This document shows positions 7,946-17,866 of a DNA stretch of 64,000 nt, one piece after another. The translations under genes were made by a program, and so were the position numbers. The DNA comes from Campylobacteraceae bacterium (GTDB lineage: Bacteria > Campylobacterota > Campylobacteria > Campylobacterales > Sulfurovaceae), in contig JAMOOP010000163.1 in assembly GCA_027065385.1 (NCBI GenBank), positions 1-64,000 of the forward strand, in the 5' to 3' direction. The notes below the pieces were generated by a model. That model made no database searches and was not told the DNA's origin. It saw only the letters and a list, made by a program, of their open reading frames with translations. Position 1 is the first letter of the stretch. Each line of letters starts with the position of its first letter.

Positions 7946-9064
7946 TTATCTCTTATTTTTCTTTAAATATCTATCTACTCCCTTTGCAATACCATCTGCT
8001 AAAAGAGTTTGATAGTAATCATTTAAAAGATTTTTACCCTCTTTTGGGTGTGTGATATAACCAATTTCCACTAAAATAGATGGCATTTGAGCACCAACTA
8101 ATACCCAAAAATTAGCTCTTTTTACTCCACCATCACCTATAGATTTATAATGTTTTCTTAAGCTATTTAACATATTTCTTCTAACATCTAAACCTAGTTT
8201 ATGAGACTCAACTATTTTTTCTCGATTTAAAAGAGATAAATAAGCATTTTTAGTATAGTAATCTTTATGTTCAAACATTACACTATTCTCTTTTTCAGCT
8301 GCCTCTTTAGCTCTTTTAGATTGTGCAGGTGATAGATAATAAACCTCTATACCTTTAAAAAATTTGGCTTTTCTTTTATTTGGTGCAGCATTAGCGTGAA
8401 CTGATATAAATACATCGGCTCTTTTTTTATTGGCAAATTCAGTTCTTTTAGGAAGTTTTATAAATTTATCTTTATATCTTGTCATATAGACCTTATAGCC
8501 CATATTTTTTAATTTTACTCTTATTTTCCTAGATACACTTAAAACTATCTTTTTCTCATTTCTACCACTACAACATGTAGCACCATTATCTTTTCCACCA
8601 TGTCCTGCATCTATAACTACAATAAAATCTTTTTTATTTTCTATATTAGATATACTCTTTCCAGAAATAGTAGCATCTCTACCATAGATTAAAGGAATAA
8701 CCAAAACTTTACCACTATAGACATGTTTATTAAGTGCTTTTTGTGAAGATTTAATAACTACACGAACCCTTTCGGAATTATTTTGTGCTATTCTAAATGA
8801 GTCTATATTTTTATAACTATGATGAGATATTCCTTTGCCTGAAGGCAGAGTTGCTCCATATATATCATATACATATTTAGTCATACCATCTTCAAGAGGA
8901 ATGGCAAAATATTTTACCCCCTCTATATCAGATGAGAAATATAGCTTTAACTCACCATTTCTTATTTTACTTTTAACAAAATAGTTATCTGCAAATAGAC
9001 TATTTACAGAAAAAACCACGAAAAAAAGCAGTAAAATTTTTTTATTAAGAATTATCTTCTCCAT
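7946..9064 (-). CDS. amiC: N-acetylmuramoyl-L-alanine amidase (AmiC type)
   Basis: A 372-residue periplasmic amidase that removes stem peptides from peptidoglycan during septum splitting. It has a signal peptide, an N-terminal beta-rich AMIN-like domain, and a C-terminal Amidase_3 domain with the zinc ligands in DAGHGG, the glutamate of NEKKIVLSV, SVHANAAPN and the catalytic glutamate in ILVEIGYITHP. An insertion around KRAKEAAEKENSVMFE is the helical segment that autoinhibits this class. The start overlaps the upstream enzyme gene by 20 bases, with GGAGAA upstream. Its position next to tyrS-spoT-rpoZ-pyrH is conserved in Campylobacterota. Confidence 0.9.
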   Translation of the reverse strand: MEKIILNKKILLLFFVVFSVNSLFADNYFVKSKIRNGELKLYFSSDIEGVKYFAIPLEDGMTKYVYDIYGATLPSGKGISHHSYKNIDSFRIAQNNSERVRVVIKSSQKALNKHVYSGKVLVIPLIYGRDATISGKSISNIENKKDFIVVIDAGHGGKDNGATCCSGRNEKKIVLSVSRKIRVKLKNMGYKVYMTRYKDKFIKLPKRTEFANKKRADVFISVHANAAPNKRKAKFFKGIEVYYLSPAQSKRAKEAAEKENSVMFEHKDYYTKNAYLSLLNREKIVESHKLGLDVRRNMLNSLRKHYKSIGDGGVKRANFWVLVGAQMPSILVEIGYITHPKEGKNLLNDYYQTLLADGIAKGVDRYLKKNKR

Positions 9065-10151
9065 TCATTAACTTCTCCATAAGTTCTTTGACGGTTATAA
9101 TCTCATTTAGTCTATAACCATTAGCACCTGTGAAGAAGAGTCCACTCTCTTTAATTCCATCATAAGCATCACTTAATCTATCAGCAATACAATAACCAAC
9201 TATTTTTGCCTCAACTCCACGATTACACGGTGCAACGCAGTTTGATATACAAGCTACTTTAGGAGCAGTTCCTGCCTCAATATCTCTATGAAGTTGAGTC
9301 TTAACTCCTCTGGCAGGATAACCAACAGGAGATTTAAATAGTTTAATATCTTCTTCTTTAGCATCAATTATAACCTGCTTCATAACATCACTTGTATCAC
9401 ACTCAATTGTACCAATAAATCGTGTACCCATCTGTACAGCAGATGCACCTAAATCAAGCATTTTAACTATATCTTCATGAGTCCAAATTCCACCAGCTGC
9501 AATAACAGGAATATTACCCCAATTTTTTGCTTCTTGGACTACAGGAGGAAGTATATTTTCTAATTGGTTCTCTTCTTTAAAACAATCATCATATTTAAAA
9601 CCTTGATGTCCACCACTTAAAGGACCTTCCACTACTACAGCATCTGGTAATCTATTATGTGTTTTTTCCCATCTTCTACATAAAATTTTTAAAGCTTTTG
9701 CAGTTGATACAATAGGAACAAGTGCAACAGAAGGATAATCTTTTGTAGCCTCTGGCATGGTTAAAGGAAGTCCTGCACCTGTAATTATCATATCAGCCCC
9801 TGCTTTACAAGCATCTTCAACTACTCTATTATATTCACTTTGTGCATAAAGAACATTACAAGCTAAAGGTTTATCTCCACAAATCTCTCTTGCATTATCA
9901 AATATTTTCTTTAAAGCCTTATAAGAGTAAAAATTAATAGCATCAAGAGGTCTATGCTCTTTTCCTACAACCTTATCAGCATAGGCTCTATTTTTATAAA
10001 CACCTGTACCAACAGCTGATATAACACCTAGTCCCCCCTCTAAACTAACTGTTCCTGCTAACTTATCCCATGATATACCAACACCCATACCACCTTGAAT
10101 AATAGGTTTCTCTATGGTATATTTCCCAATTTTAAAAGATTTAAATGACAC
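9045..10151 (-). CDS. Nitronate monooxygenase-like FMN oxidoreductase
   Basis: A 368-residue TIM-barrel flavoprotein of the nitronate monooxygenase (2-nitropropane dioxygenase) family. It has IQGGMGVGISWDKLA, AGADMIITGAGLPL, VVEGPLSGGHQG, the phosphate-binding IPVIAAGGIWTHED and GASAVQMGTRF. A cysteine-rich stretch near the C-terminus (ACISNCVAPCNRG) is typical of the anaerobe branch of the family, where the physiological substrate is often unknown and may not be nitroalkanes. The start is GTG and shares its G with the tyrS stop (TAGTG), with AAGG eight bases upstream, so translation is coupled. Confidence 0.82.
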   Translation of the reverse strand: MSFKSFKIGKYTIEKPIIQGGMGVGISWDKLAGTVSLEGGLGVISAVGTGVYKNRAYADKVVGKEHRPLDAINFYSYKALKKIFDNAREICGDKPLACNVLYAQSEYNRVVEDACKAGADMIITGAGLPLTMPEATKDYPSVALVPIVSTAKALKILCRRWEKTHNRLPDAVVVEGPLSGGHQGFKYDDCFKEENQLENILPPVVQEAKNWGNIPVIAAGGIWTHEDIVKMLDLGASAVQMGTRFIGTIECDTSDVMKQVIIDAKEEDIKLFKSPVGYPARGVKTQLHRDIEAGTAPKVACISNCVAPCNRGVEAKIVGYCIADRLSDAYDGIKESGLFFTGANGYRLNEIITVKELMEKLMNGEDNS

Positions 10152-11365
10152 TACTTTACCTTTATTTTTGCAAATTTTCTTTTTCCTACTTGCAAGATAT
10201 ATTCACCAACTTTCAAATTCATTTTCATATCAGAAATTTTCTCTTGGTTAATTCGTACAGCACCCTGTTTTATATCTCTTCTAGCTTGTGAAGTTGATGG
10301 TTCTAGCTTTGCATCAACCAGTGCTTTACAAATCCATATACCATTTTCAACTTCAAATTCTGCTATATTAGTAGGTAGTTTATTTGATTTAAATACATTA
10401 TCAAACTCACTCTTTGCCATAGTAGCAGACTCTTTATTATAAAATCTAGTAGTTATCTCTAAAGCCAAATTTTCTTTAACTATTTTGGGGTGTAGTGAGC
10501 CATTTTCTACACCTTTTTTTATTTCCTTTATCTCTTCTAAAGATTTATCACTAAGTACCTCATAATATCTCCACATCAGTTCATCAGATATAGATAAAAC
10601 TTTAGCATAAATATCTTTTGCAGGTTCAGTTATACCTATATAGTTATTAAGAGACTTACTCATTTTCTGAATACCATCAAGACCCTCTAAGATTGGCATC
10701 ATTAAAACAGCCTGTTCCTTTCCAATTCCATAAGCTCTTTGAAGATGTCTTCCCATTAAAAGATTAAATTTTTGGTCTGTTCCACCTAATTCTATATCTG
10801 ATTTTAGCTCAACACTATCATACCCTTGAAGAAGTGGATATAGAAACTCTGAAATAGATATACTCTGTCCACTCTTATATCTCTTCTCAAAATCATCTCT
10901 TTCTAACATTCTAGCTACATTAAAAAGTGTAGTAAGCCCAACCAATCCACTAGCACCCAATCTATCTAACCACTCTGAATTAAATACAACTTTAGTTTTT
11001 GACTCATCTAAAATATTAAAAACCTGCTCTTGATATGTTTTAGCATTTGCTAGAATTGTATCTCTATCAAGTACTTTTCTAGTCTCACTCTTTCCTGTTG
11101 GGTCACCAATAGTTGCTGTAAAATCACCAATTAAAAGTTGTACTACTCCACCATGATTTTGAAATATTTTTAGCTTTTGAAGTAAAACTGTATGTCCTAA
11201 ATGTAAATCAGCCCCCGTTGGGTCAAATCCTGCTTTTACTGTAAAGGTTGTACCATCTTTATAATATTTAGTTACAAGATTTTCAACTCTTTCTATATCT
11301 ATAATCTCAGCTACACCTCGTTCAATCTCTTTTAATGCTATATCTATTTCATCTTTTTTTGACAT
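10151..11365 (-). CDS. tyrS: Tyrosyl-tRNA synthetase
   Basis: A 404-residue class I synthetase charging tRNA-Tyr. The HIGH motif appears as HLGHTVLLQ after FDPTGAD, tyrosine-binding blocks include [10 protein letters not shown] and [13 protein letters not shown], and KMSKS is exact ([15 protein letters not shown]). The C-terminal S4-like RNA-binding domain begins near [16 protein letters not shown]. Length and architecture are normal. It lies 14 bp downstream of spoT and is probably cotranscribed with it. Confidence 0.95.
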   Translation of the reverse strand: MSKKDEIDIALKEIERGVAEIIDIERVENLVTKYYKDGTTFTVKAGFDPTGADLHLGHTVLLQKLKIFQNHGGVVQLLIGDFTATIGDPTGKSETRKVLDRDTILANAKTYQEQVFNILDESKTKVVFNSEWLDRLGASGLVGLTTLFNVARMLERDDFEKRYKSGQSISISEFLYPLLQGYDSVELKSDIELGGTDQKFNLLMGRHLQRAYGIGKEQAVLMMPILEGLDGIQKMSKSLNNYIGITEPAKDIYAKVLSISDELMWRYYEVLSDKSLEEIKEIKKGVENGSLHPKIVKENLALEITTRFYNKESATMAKSEFDNVFKSNKLPTNIAEFEVENGIWICKALVDAKLEPSTSQARRDIKQGAVRINQEKISDMKMNLKVGEYILQVGKRKFAKIKVK

Positions 11366-11379
11366 AATTACCTCTAATT

Positions 11380-13524
11380 TTATTTATTATTATACGCATC
11401 ATTTAGACTAATCATATCAACTAGTTTAAATTTCTTACTCAATTTATCTCTTAATTTTTTACTATTTTGCTCTTTTGTTTCAATCTCAATTTTACAAAAC
11501 TCTGCACTCTCACTACTACTAATTCCAAGCTCAATACTTAATACATTTAAATCCATAACTGCTAATTTATGTAAAAGCTCTGCTAATATCCCTTTTTTAT
11601 TTTGTAAACTAATAATCAGTTGATAGCGAGACGATTTGCTATTAGCCCATGATATAAATACCATAGGCTCATGATTTTGCATCTTTTTATATGCTTGTTT
11701 ACACAGTTTATGGTGAATTGTTACACTATTATCTTTTTTATAAAAGGCTACAATATCATCTCCCATTTTAGGGTGGCAACAATAGTCAAAATCTATATTA
11801 TCAATCTGTTTATTGCTAATAAATTTAAAATGCTCTTTTATAAACTCTTTTGGATAAATAAAATCATCACTTAAATTTTGATAATTGGTTATAAAGCGTC
11901 TTAATACATCATAATATATCTGTTTATTACTTGTAAGCTTAAAAGCATTCTCTTTAGACTCACATAGATTAAATAGAGATTTAACCTCATCTATTTTCAT
12001 ATCAAAAAGTAGTGAAAATATATTAATTGCACTTAAACTATTACACTCTTTGATTTTCTGTTTACAAGCATTTTTAATACCCTCTTTGGCTCTACTTGTT
12101 TTTACTGTATCTATCCAAGAGCAGTGAACAGTTGCATCTTTATCTGTATTTATTTTTACAATATCACCATTTTTAAGAGGAGTTAGAAGTAGAGCTTTTT
12201 GTTTATTAACTAATGCCGATATAGCCATATCTCCAATATCAGAATGAATTGCATAGGCAAAATCAAGAGCAACTGCATCTCTTGGAAGAGTATAATTATC
12301 TCCAGCAGGAGAAAATACAGAAATATCATCAGAAAACAAATCACCTTTAGCTAAAGCAAAAAACTCTTCTATAGACTCATCTTGATACTGTAAAGACTCT
12401 AACCAATCTAAATTAACGGCAGTTTGAGTTGTTCCACCATCTTTATAATGCCAATGAGCTGCTATTCCAAATTCAGCAGTTTTGTGCATCTCATAAGTTC
12501 TAATTTGAGTCTCTACAATTCCATCATCATCAAATAGAGTTGTATGAATTGTACTATATCCATTCTCTTTAGGAAGTGTTACATAATCTTTAAATCTTGA
12601 TATTATAGGTTTATAATGAATATGAAGCAGACCTAAAACTTTATAACAATCAATATCATCTTTAACTAAAACTCTAATAGCAATAAGGTCTAATATCTCA
12701 TCAATCCCTATCCCTTTTCTCTGCATCTTCTGATACATAGAGTAGTAGTGTTTTACTCGTCCAAATATCTCAAAATCATTCTCTTTAAAACCATTTAAAA
12801 TCATAAGATTTTTAATTTTCTGAATAAAAGTATTTAATTTTAATTGAAGACTTTGACTATGCCCTTTAATATAACTATCTATTTCTTTATAAGCATTAGG
12901 ATAGATATAGTAAAAACTTAAATCTTCTAATCTATTTTTTATTTGACCAATACCTAATCTATGTGCAATAGGAGCATATACTACCATTGTCTCTTCTGAA
13001 ATTCTAAGTTGTTTAGACTCCGATAAGGCATCTAGCGTCATCATATTATGGAGTCTATCACAAAGCTTTACAACCAAAACTCTAACATCTTTAATAGAAG
13101 TTAGTAACATTTTTCTAAAAGTGAGTGCTGAAGAGATAAGTTTTTGATTTGAGGTTGACGGAATAAGCTCCTCATCACGAATTACATCTATTTTAGTAAG
13201 TCCTTCAACTAAAAGTGCGACATCTTTACCAAATATCTCTTCTAACTCTTCTATAGTAAAATCTGTATCTTCTACTACATCATGTAAAAGGGCTGATACA
13301 ATCATTGTCTCATCATTAGAAATCATAGCAGTAAAAACAGCTACAATAATGGGGTGAAGAATATATGGTTCACCACTCTTTCGAGTCTGTCCAATATGTG
13401 CGTTTTTAGCTATTTTTAGTGCTTTAGAAATAATTTCTGAATTAGAGTCGCTATAAGAAAAGAGAAGTTTCTCAGCCTCCTCTATTGTAGAAATATTATC
13501 TGCTTTCCTGAGTAAAGCCTCCAA
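11380..13524 (-). CDS. spoT: Bifunctional (p)ppGpp synthetase/hydrolase
   Basis: A 714-residue RelA/SpoT homologue, the only one in this window, controlling the stringent response. The N-terminal HD hydrolase is intact ([34 protein letters not shown]). The synthetase domain has [17 protein letters not shown] and [11 protein letters not shown], followed by a TGS domain ([29 protein letters not shown]) and a C-terminal ACT domain. Both catalytic halves look competent. The start is a TTG eight bases after GAGGGG, immediately downstream of rpoZ; rpoZ-spoT adjacency is widespread in Proteobacteria and Campylobacterota. Confidence 0.95.
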   Translation of the reverse strand: MEALLRKADNISTIEEAEKLLFSYSDSNSEIISKALKIAKNAHIGQTRKSGEPYILHPIIVAVFTAMISNDETMIVSALLHDVVEDTDFTIEELEEIFGKDVALLVEGLTKIDVIRDEELIPSTSNQKLISSALTFRKMLLTSIKDVRVLVVKLCDRLHNMMTLDALSESKQLRISEETMVVYAPIAHRLGIGQIKNRLEDLSFYYIYPNAYKEIDSYIKGHSQSLQLKLNTFIQKIKNLMILNGFKENDFEIFGRVKHYYSMYQKMQRKGIGIDEILDLIAIRVLVKDDIDCYKVLGLLHIHYKPIISRFKDYVTLPKENGYSTIHTTLFDDDGIVETQIRTYEMHKTAEFGIAAHWHYKDGGTTQTAVNLDWLESLQYQDESIEEFFALAKGDLFSDDISVFSPAGDNYTLPRDAVALDFAYAIHSDIGDMAISALVNKQKALLLTPLKNGDIVKINTDKDATVHCSWIDTVKTSRAKEGIKNACKQKIKECNSLSAINIFSLLFDMKIDEVKSLFNLCESKENAFKLTSNKQIYYDVLRRFITNYQNLSDDFIYPKEFIKEHFKFISNKQIDNIDFDYCCHPKMGDDIVAFYKKDNSVTIHHKLCKQAYKKMQNHEPMVFISWANSKSSRYQLIISLQNKKGILAELLHKLAVMDLNVLSIELGISSSESAEFCKIEIETKEQNSKKLRDKLSKKFKLVDMISLNDAYNNK

Positions 13525-13529
13525 AATAT

Positions 13530-13736
13530 TTACCCCTCGTCTGAAACTATTATTTTACCCTCTGCAATCTCTACTAACGCAATATCGGTAAATTTATCAA
13601 CTTTTGGGTCCATATCAACAAGTGGTGAAGCACCTTTTGCTATCTCTTCTGCTCTTTTTCCTACAGCAATTGCTAATAAATATCTATCAAACGAGAGTCT
13701 CTCTAGTGCTTGTGCTGTTAATTTTTCTATTTTCAT
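13530..13736 (-). CDS. rpoZ: RNA polymerase omega subunit
   Basis: A 68-residue RpoZ, which helps assemble RNA polymerase and can form part of a ppGpp site. The N-terminal MKIEKLTAQALERLSFDRYLLAIAVGKRAEEI is the conserved omega core, where family members read RYxLvxxaakRAreI. AAGGAG precedes the ATG. It is sandwiched between pyrH (15 bp) and spoT (5 bp). Confidence 0.92.
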   Translation of the reverse strand: MKIEKLTAQALERLSFDRYLLAIAVGKRAEEIAKGASPLVDMDPKVDKFTDIALVEIAEGKIIVSDEG

Positions 13737-13751
13737 TAATTTATCTCCTTT

Positions 13752-14492
<741 letters not shown>

Positions 14493-14560
14493 TTATCTGA
14501 AAGTACTTAAAATTGGTTGATTATATTTATCTACAAAAACTAATAAGAAAGATTATAAAA

Positions 14561-14947
14561 TTATATTTTAAAGAGTATTTTTGTACTACTACCATCAACC
14601 TCTATCTTATCACTCATTAAAACAGCAAGTTTTAAACCTCTGCCATTTTCAGCCAAATAGTCCAACTCCTCAGCCTCTTTTTTAGATGGAAGTTCTTTTA
14701 TTCCATTTCCTTCATCAGTTATTTTAATAAGAATAGATGTGGAAGAGATTTCAAATTCAATAGTTACAAATTTATCTGGTACTAATTGATTTCCATGAAG
14801 AACAGCATTTGTTGTTATCTCTTGAGCTACTAATAAAATAGTTTGACAAAGTGTCATATCAACTCTCTCTTTAAGTTGTAACTCTAACCAATTATAAACA
14901 CTATTAATCTCATCAATACTACTAGGGATAATAATTTTATTTTTCAT
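14561..14947 (-). CDS. RsbW-like anti-sigma/serine kinase (HATPase)
   Basis: A 128-residue GHKL-fold ATPase of the RsbW/SpoIIAB type. The N box (VAQEITTNAVLHGN), the G1 box (DEGNGI) and the G2 box (GRGLKLAVL) are all present. Such proteins bind a sigma factor or another target and phosphorylate a STAS antagonist. The frame extends to a TTG, but that codon is inside the GGAGA ribosome binding site, so the ATG at 14947 is the start. The STAS partner is the gene immediately upstream and two PP2C phosphatases are divergent, which completes a partner-switching set. No sigma factor is adjacent, so its target is unknown. Confidence 0.82.
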   Translation of the reverse strand: MKNKIIIPSSIDEINSVYNWLELQLKERVDMTLCQTILLVAQEITTNAVLHGNQLVPDKFVTIEFEISSTSILIKITDEGNGIKELPSKKEAEELDYLAENGRGLKLAVLMSDKIEVDGSSTKILFKI

Positions 14948-14963
14948 AGAAATCTCCAATTTT

Positions 14964-15290
14964 TTATTTTAGTTTATTACAGCTATCTACAACTGTAAAT
15001 ATTTTATGAAGTTGTGTAACTTTTAGTAGTTGAAGAGGTTGAGGGTTTAATCCACAAAGTCTTAATTGACCTCTTATACTCTTTAACTTTTTAAATGTTC
15101 CAATAACAACACTAAGACCTGAACTATCTATAAATTTAACTCTTGAAAAGTCAAGAATTATATTGGTATGTTTTCTATTAATCTCACCCTCAATAGACTT
15201 TTTAATCTCCTTCATATTACTTACATCAAATTTTTCAACATGAATTATTATTTTTTTTGCACTGCCTACTACCATTGCTGAAGTATTCAT
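14964..15290 (-). CDS. STAS-domain anti-sigma factor antagonist
   Basis: A 108-residue RsbV/SpoIIAA-like STAS protein. The core ILDFSRVKFIDSSGLSVVIGTFKKLK contains the phosphorylatable serine in DSSGL. In partner switching the unphosphorylated form sequesters the anti-sigma kinase. The kinase is 16 bp downstream, and the PP2C phosphatases that would dephosphorylate this serine are encoded divergently at 15478. Start and length are ordinary. Confidence 0.85.
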   Translation of the reverse strand: MNTSAMVVGSAKKIIIHVEKFDVSNMKEIKKSIEGEINRKHTNIILDFSRVKFIDSSGLSVVIGTFKKLKSIRGQLRLCGLNPQPLQLLKVTQLHKIFTVVDSCNKLK

Positions 15291-15349
15291 CTAATTCCTT
15301 TATATTATTTTATATATAATATAATAATGAGAAAAGATTAAAAATATCC

Positions 15350-15366
15350 TTTATTCGTAGAATAAA
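15350..15366. promoter_or_regulatory. Small palindrome in divergent Rsb promoter region
   Basis: A perfect 7-bp inverted repeat (TTTATTC, GTA, GAATAAA) sits in the 187-bp AT-rich gap between the divergent STAS and PP2C genes. A -10-like TAAAAT lies near 15451-15462 before the plus-strand gene. The palindrome could be an operator shared by both transcripts, but in DNA this AT-rich it may be chance. Confidence 0.3.
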
Positions 15367-15477
15367 ATATAATTTTAGAAATAATTATTTTATTTAAAAA
15401 TTTTTTAAACATTTTTATTCAACTTATGTTTTTAATAATTAAAAATTTATGGTAAAATATATAAAAAAAAGGTAGTC

Positions 15478-16653
15478 ATGGATAACATAAATAATATATT
15501 AATAGTTGATGATGAGCCTATAAATCTAACTATTTTAGAGTTATCACTAAATGAGTTAGAAGATATTAATATCATCTCTGCTTTAGATGGGTTTAAAGCA
15601 TTAGAGCATGTTAGAGAAAAATCTATTGATTTAATTATATTAGATTTATCTATGCCAGAACTTGATGGATTAGAGGTATTAGAGATATTAAAAGAGGATA
15701 AGCCTCTAAAATATATACCTGTAATTGTAGTTACTGCTAAAACCGAAGATAGATATAAAGCTTTAGAGATGGGTGCAGAGGATTTTTTATCTAAACCTAT
15801 TGATGTTATTGAGTTAAGATTTAAGGTAAATAATCTACTCAAACTTAAAAAGTTTAATGACCTACAAAAGTTTTTTAATGAGAGATTAGAAGAGGAGATA
15901 ACTAAAAAAGAGAAACAGTTAAGAGAGTTTGCACATGTAGAACAAGAGTTACAACTAGCAAGGGAGATACAACAGAGATTAATTCCAAAAGAGTATCCTA
16001 AAAGTGACCAATTAGATATTTATGGTAGTTGTGTATCTGCTTCAGAGGTTGGAGGAGACTATCTTGATGTATTTCAAACTGACTCAAAAGAATATACAGT
16101 ATTTATAATAGCTGATGTATCGGGTCATGGATTTGCTTCGGCTCTTATCTCTATGCAGTTTCGTTCACTAGCTAGAATTGAACTTATGAAAGGGAGTGAT
16201 GATTTTGGTGCAGAGGTAGAGAGGATTAATACAGTATTTTCAAATGATAATCAAGATGGAAGTATGTTTATTACAGCTCTTTTTCTAAGATTTCACCATA
16301 AAACGGCTACTATAGAATCAGTAAATGCAGGTCACTTTGACCCATTAGGAGAACCATCTTTAAAACATACAGAGCAGACAAAAGGGATACCAATAGGAAT
16401 AACACCCGATATTCCTTATGGCGTAGTTTGGGCTCCTTTTAATAGTGGTGATGCTATATTTTTATATACAGATGGTATTATTGAGTGTGAAAATATAGAG
16501 GGTATTATGTATGGAAATAGAATAAATGGACTTTATGATTGTCTTCAACCATTTAGTGCAAAAGACCAAATAGAGGTAATATTAGAGGCATTTCATGAGT
16601 TTATATATGAACAGACAGATGATGTTACAATACTCTCAATTAAAGCAATTTAA
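15478..16653 (+). CDS. Response regulator with PP2C (RsbU/SpoIIE-like) output, copy 1
   Basis: A 391-residue protein: a receiver domain (VDDEPINLTIL, phospho-acceptor aspartate 56 in LDLSMPELDG, VTAKT, LSKPID) joined through a coiled linker (NERLEEEITKKEKQLREFAHVEQEL) to a PP2C phosphatase. The phosphatase has SEVGGDYLDVF, ADVSGHGFASAL, LYTDGIIE and DDVTILSI as metal-binding blocks. Phosphorylation of the receiver should switch the phosphatase, which would act on the STAS protein encoded next door. The ATG at 15478 follows AGGTAG. A near-identical paralogue follows 14 bp downstream. Confidence 0.88.
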   Translation: MDNINNILIVDDEPINLTILELSLNELEDINIISALDGFKALEHVREKSIDLIILDLSMPELDGLEVLEILKEDKPLKYIPVIVVTAKTEDRYKALEMGAEDFLSKPIDVIELRFKVNNLLKLKKFNDLQKFFNERLEEEITKKEKQLREFAHVEQELQLAREIQQRLIPKEYPKSDQLDIYGSCVSASEVGGDYLDVFQTDSKEYTVFIIADVSGHGFASALISMQFRSLARIELMKGSDDFGAEVERINTVFSNDNQDGSMFITALFLRFHHKTATIESVNAGHFDPLGEPSLKHTEQTKGIPIGITPDIPYGVVWAPFNSGDAIFLYTDGIIECENIEGIMYGNRINGLYDCLQPFSAKDQIEVILEAFHEFIYEQTDDVTILSIKAI

Positions 16654-16667
16654 ATATAAAGGTAATA

Positions 16668-17855
16668 ATGCATAGTGTAAGTAATATATTAATAGTTGAT
16701 GATGATATTATAAATCTTTCGGTATTAGAGTTAGAGTTAAAGGAGTTAGAAAATGTTAATATTATCTCTGTTTTAGATGGATTTAAAGCATTAGAGTATG
16801 TTAGAGAAAATTTTATTGATTTAATCATATTAGATTTATCTATGCCTGAACTTGGTGGACTTGAAGTATTAGAGATATTAGAGATATTAAAAAAAGATAA
16901 ACCTATAAAATATATACCTGTAATTGTTATTACTTCTAAAACAAAAGATAGATATAGAGCTTTAAAGATGGGTGCAGAGGATTTTTTATCTAAACCTATT
17001 GATGTTGTTGAATTAAAACTTAAAGTTAATAATTTATTAAAACTAAAAAAAATTAATGACTTACAAAAATATTTTAATGAGAGATTAGAAGAGGAGGTAA
17101 CAAAAAAGGAGAAACAGTTAAGAGAGTTTGCTCATATAGAACAAGAGTTACTCTTAGCAAGAGAGATACAGCAAAGATTAATTCCAAAAGAGTATCCTAA
17201 AAGTAAGCAATTAGATATTTATGGTAGTTGTGTATCTGCATCAGAAGTTGGAGGGGATTATCTTGATGTATTTCAAACTGACTCTAAAGAATATACTGTT
17301 TTTATTATAGCTGATGTATCAGGTCATGGATTTGCTTCTGCTCTTATCTCTATGCAATTTCGCTCTTTAGCTAGAATTGAGCTTATGAAAGGAAGTGATG
17401 ATTTTGGTACAGAGGTTGAGAGGATTAATAAAGTATTTTCAAATGATAATCAAGATGGAAGTATGTTTATTACAGCTCTTTTTTTAAGATTTCATCATAA
17501 AACAGCCACTATGGAGTCAGTAAATGCTGGTCACTTTGACCCATTAGGAGAGCCATCTTTAAAACATACAGAAGAGACAAAAGGGATACCAATAGGAATA
17601 GAACCAAATGTCTCTTATAGTGTAGTTTGGACTCCTTTTAATAAAGGTGATACTCTTTTCTTATATACAGATGGAATTATAGAGTGTGAAAATAGAGATG
17701 GAGTTATATATGGAAATAAAAGAATAAATAAACTATATAACTCTATACAACCATTTCATGCTAAAGACCAAATAGAGTTAACCCTAGAGGCTTTTCATGA
17801 GTTTATACATGAACAGACAGATGATGTTACAATTCTGTCTATTAAGGCGATTTAA
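16668..17855 (+). CDS. Response regulator with PP2C (RsbU/SpoIIE-like) output, copy 2
   Basis: A 395-residue tandem paralogue of the preceding gene with the same receiver-linker-PP2C order and intact aspartate 56. The linker and phosphatase are almost identical to copy 1 at both protein and DNA level, while the receiver differs more (IINLSVLELELKELENV against PINLTILELSLNELEDI). Copy 2 also has an in-frame tandem duplication of nine bases in the receiver (LEILEILK against LEILK). The pattern suggests recent duplication with divergence of the input domain, so two different kinases may feed one STAS protein. Confidence 0.87.
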   Translation: MHSVSNILIVDDDIINLSVLELELKELENVNIISVLDGFKALEYVRENFIDLIILDLSMPELGGLEVLEILEILKKDKPIKYIPVIVITSKTKDRYRALKMGAEDFLSKPIDVVELKLKVNNLLKLKKINDLQKYFNERLEEEVTKKEKQLREFAHIEQELLLAREIQQRLIPKEYPKSKQLDIYGSCVSASEVGGDYLDVFQTDSKEYTVFIIADVSGHGFASALISMQFRSLARIELMKGSDDFGTEVERINKVFSNDNQDGSMFITALFLRFHHKTATMESVNAGHFDPLGEPSLKHTEETKGIPIGIEPNVSYSVVWTPFNKGDTLFLYTDGIIECENRDGVIYGNKRINKLYNSIQPFHAKDQIELTLEAFHEFIHEQTDDVTILSIKAI

Positions 17856-17866
17856 TTATCAATTTT

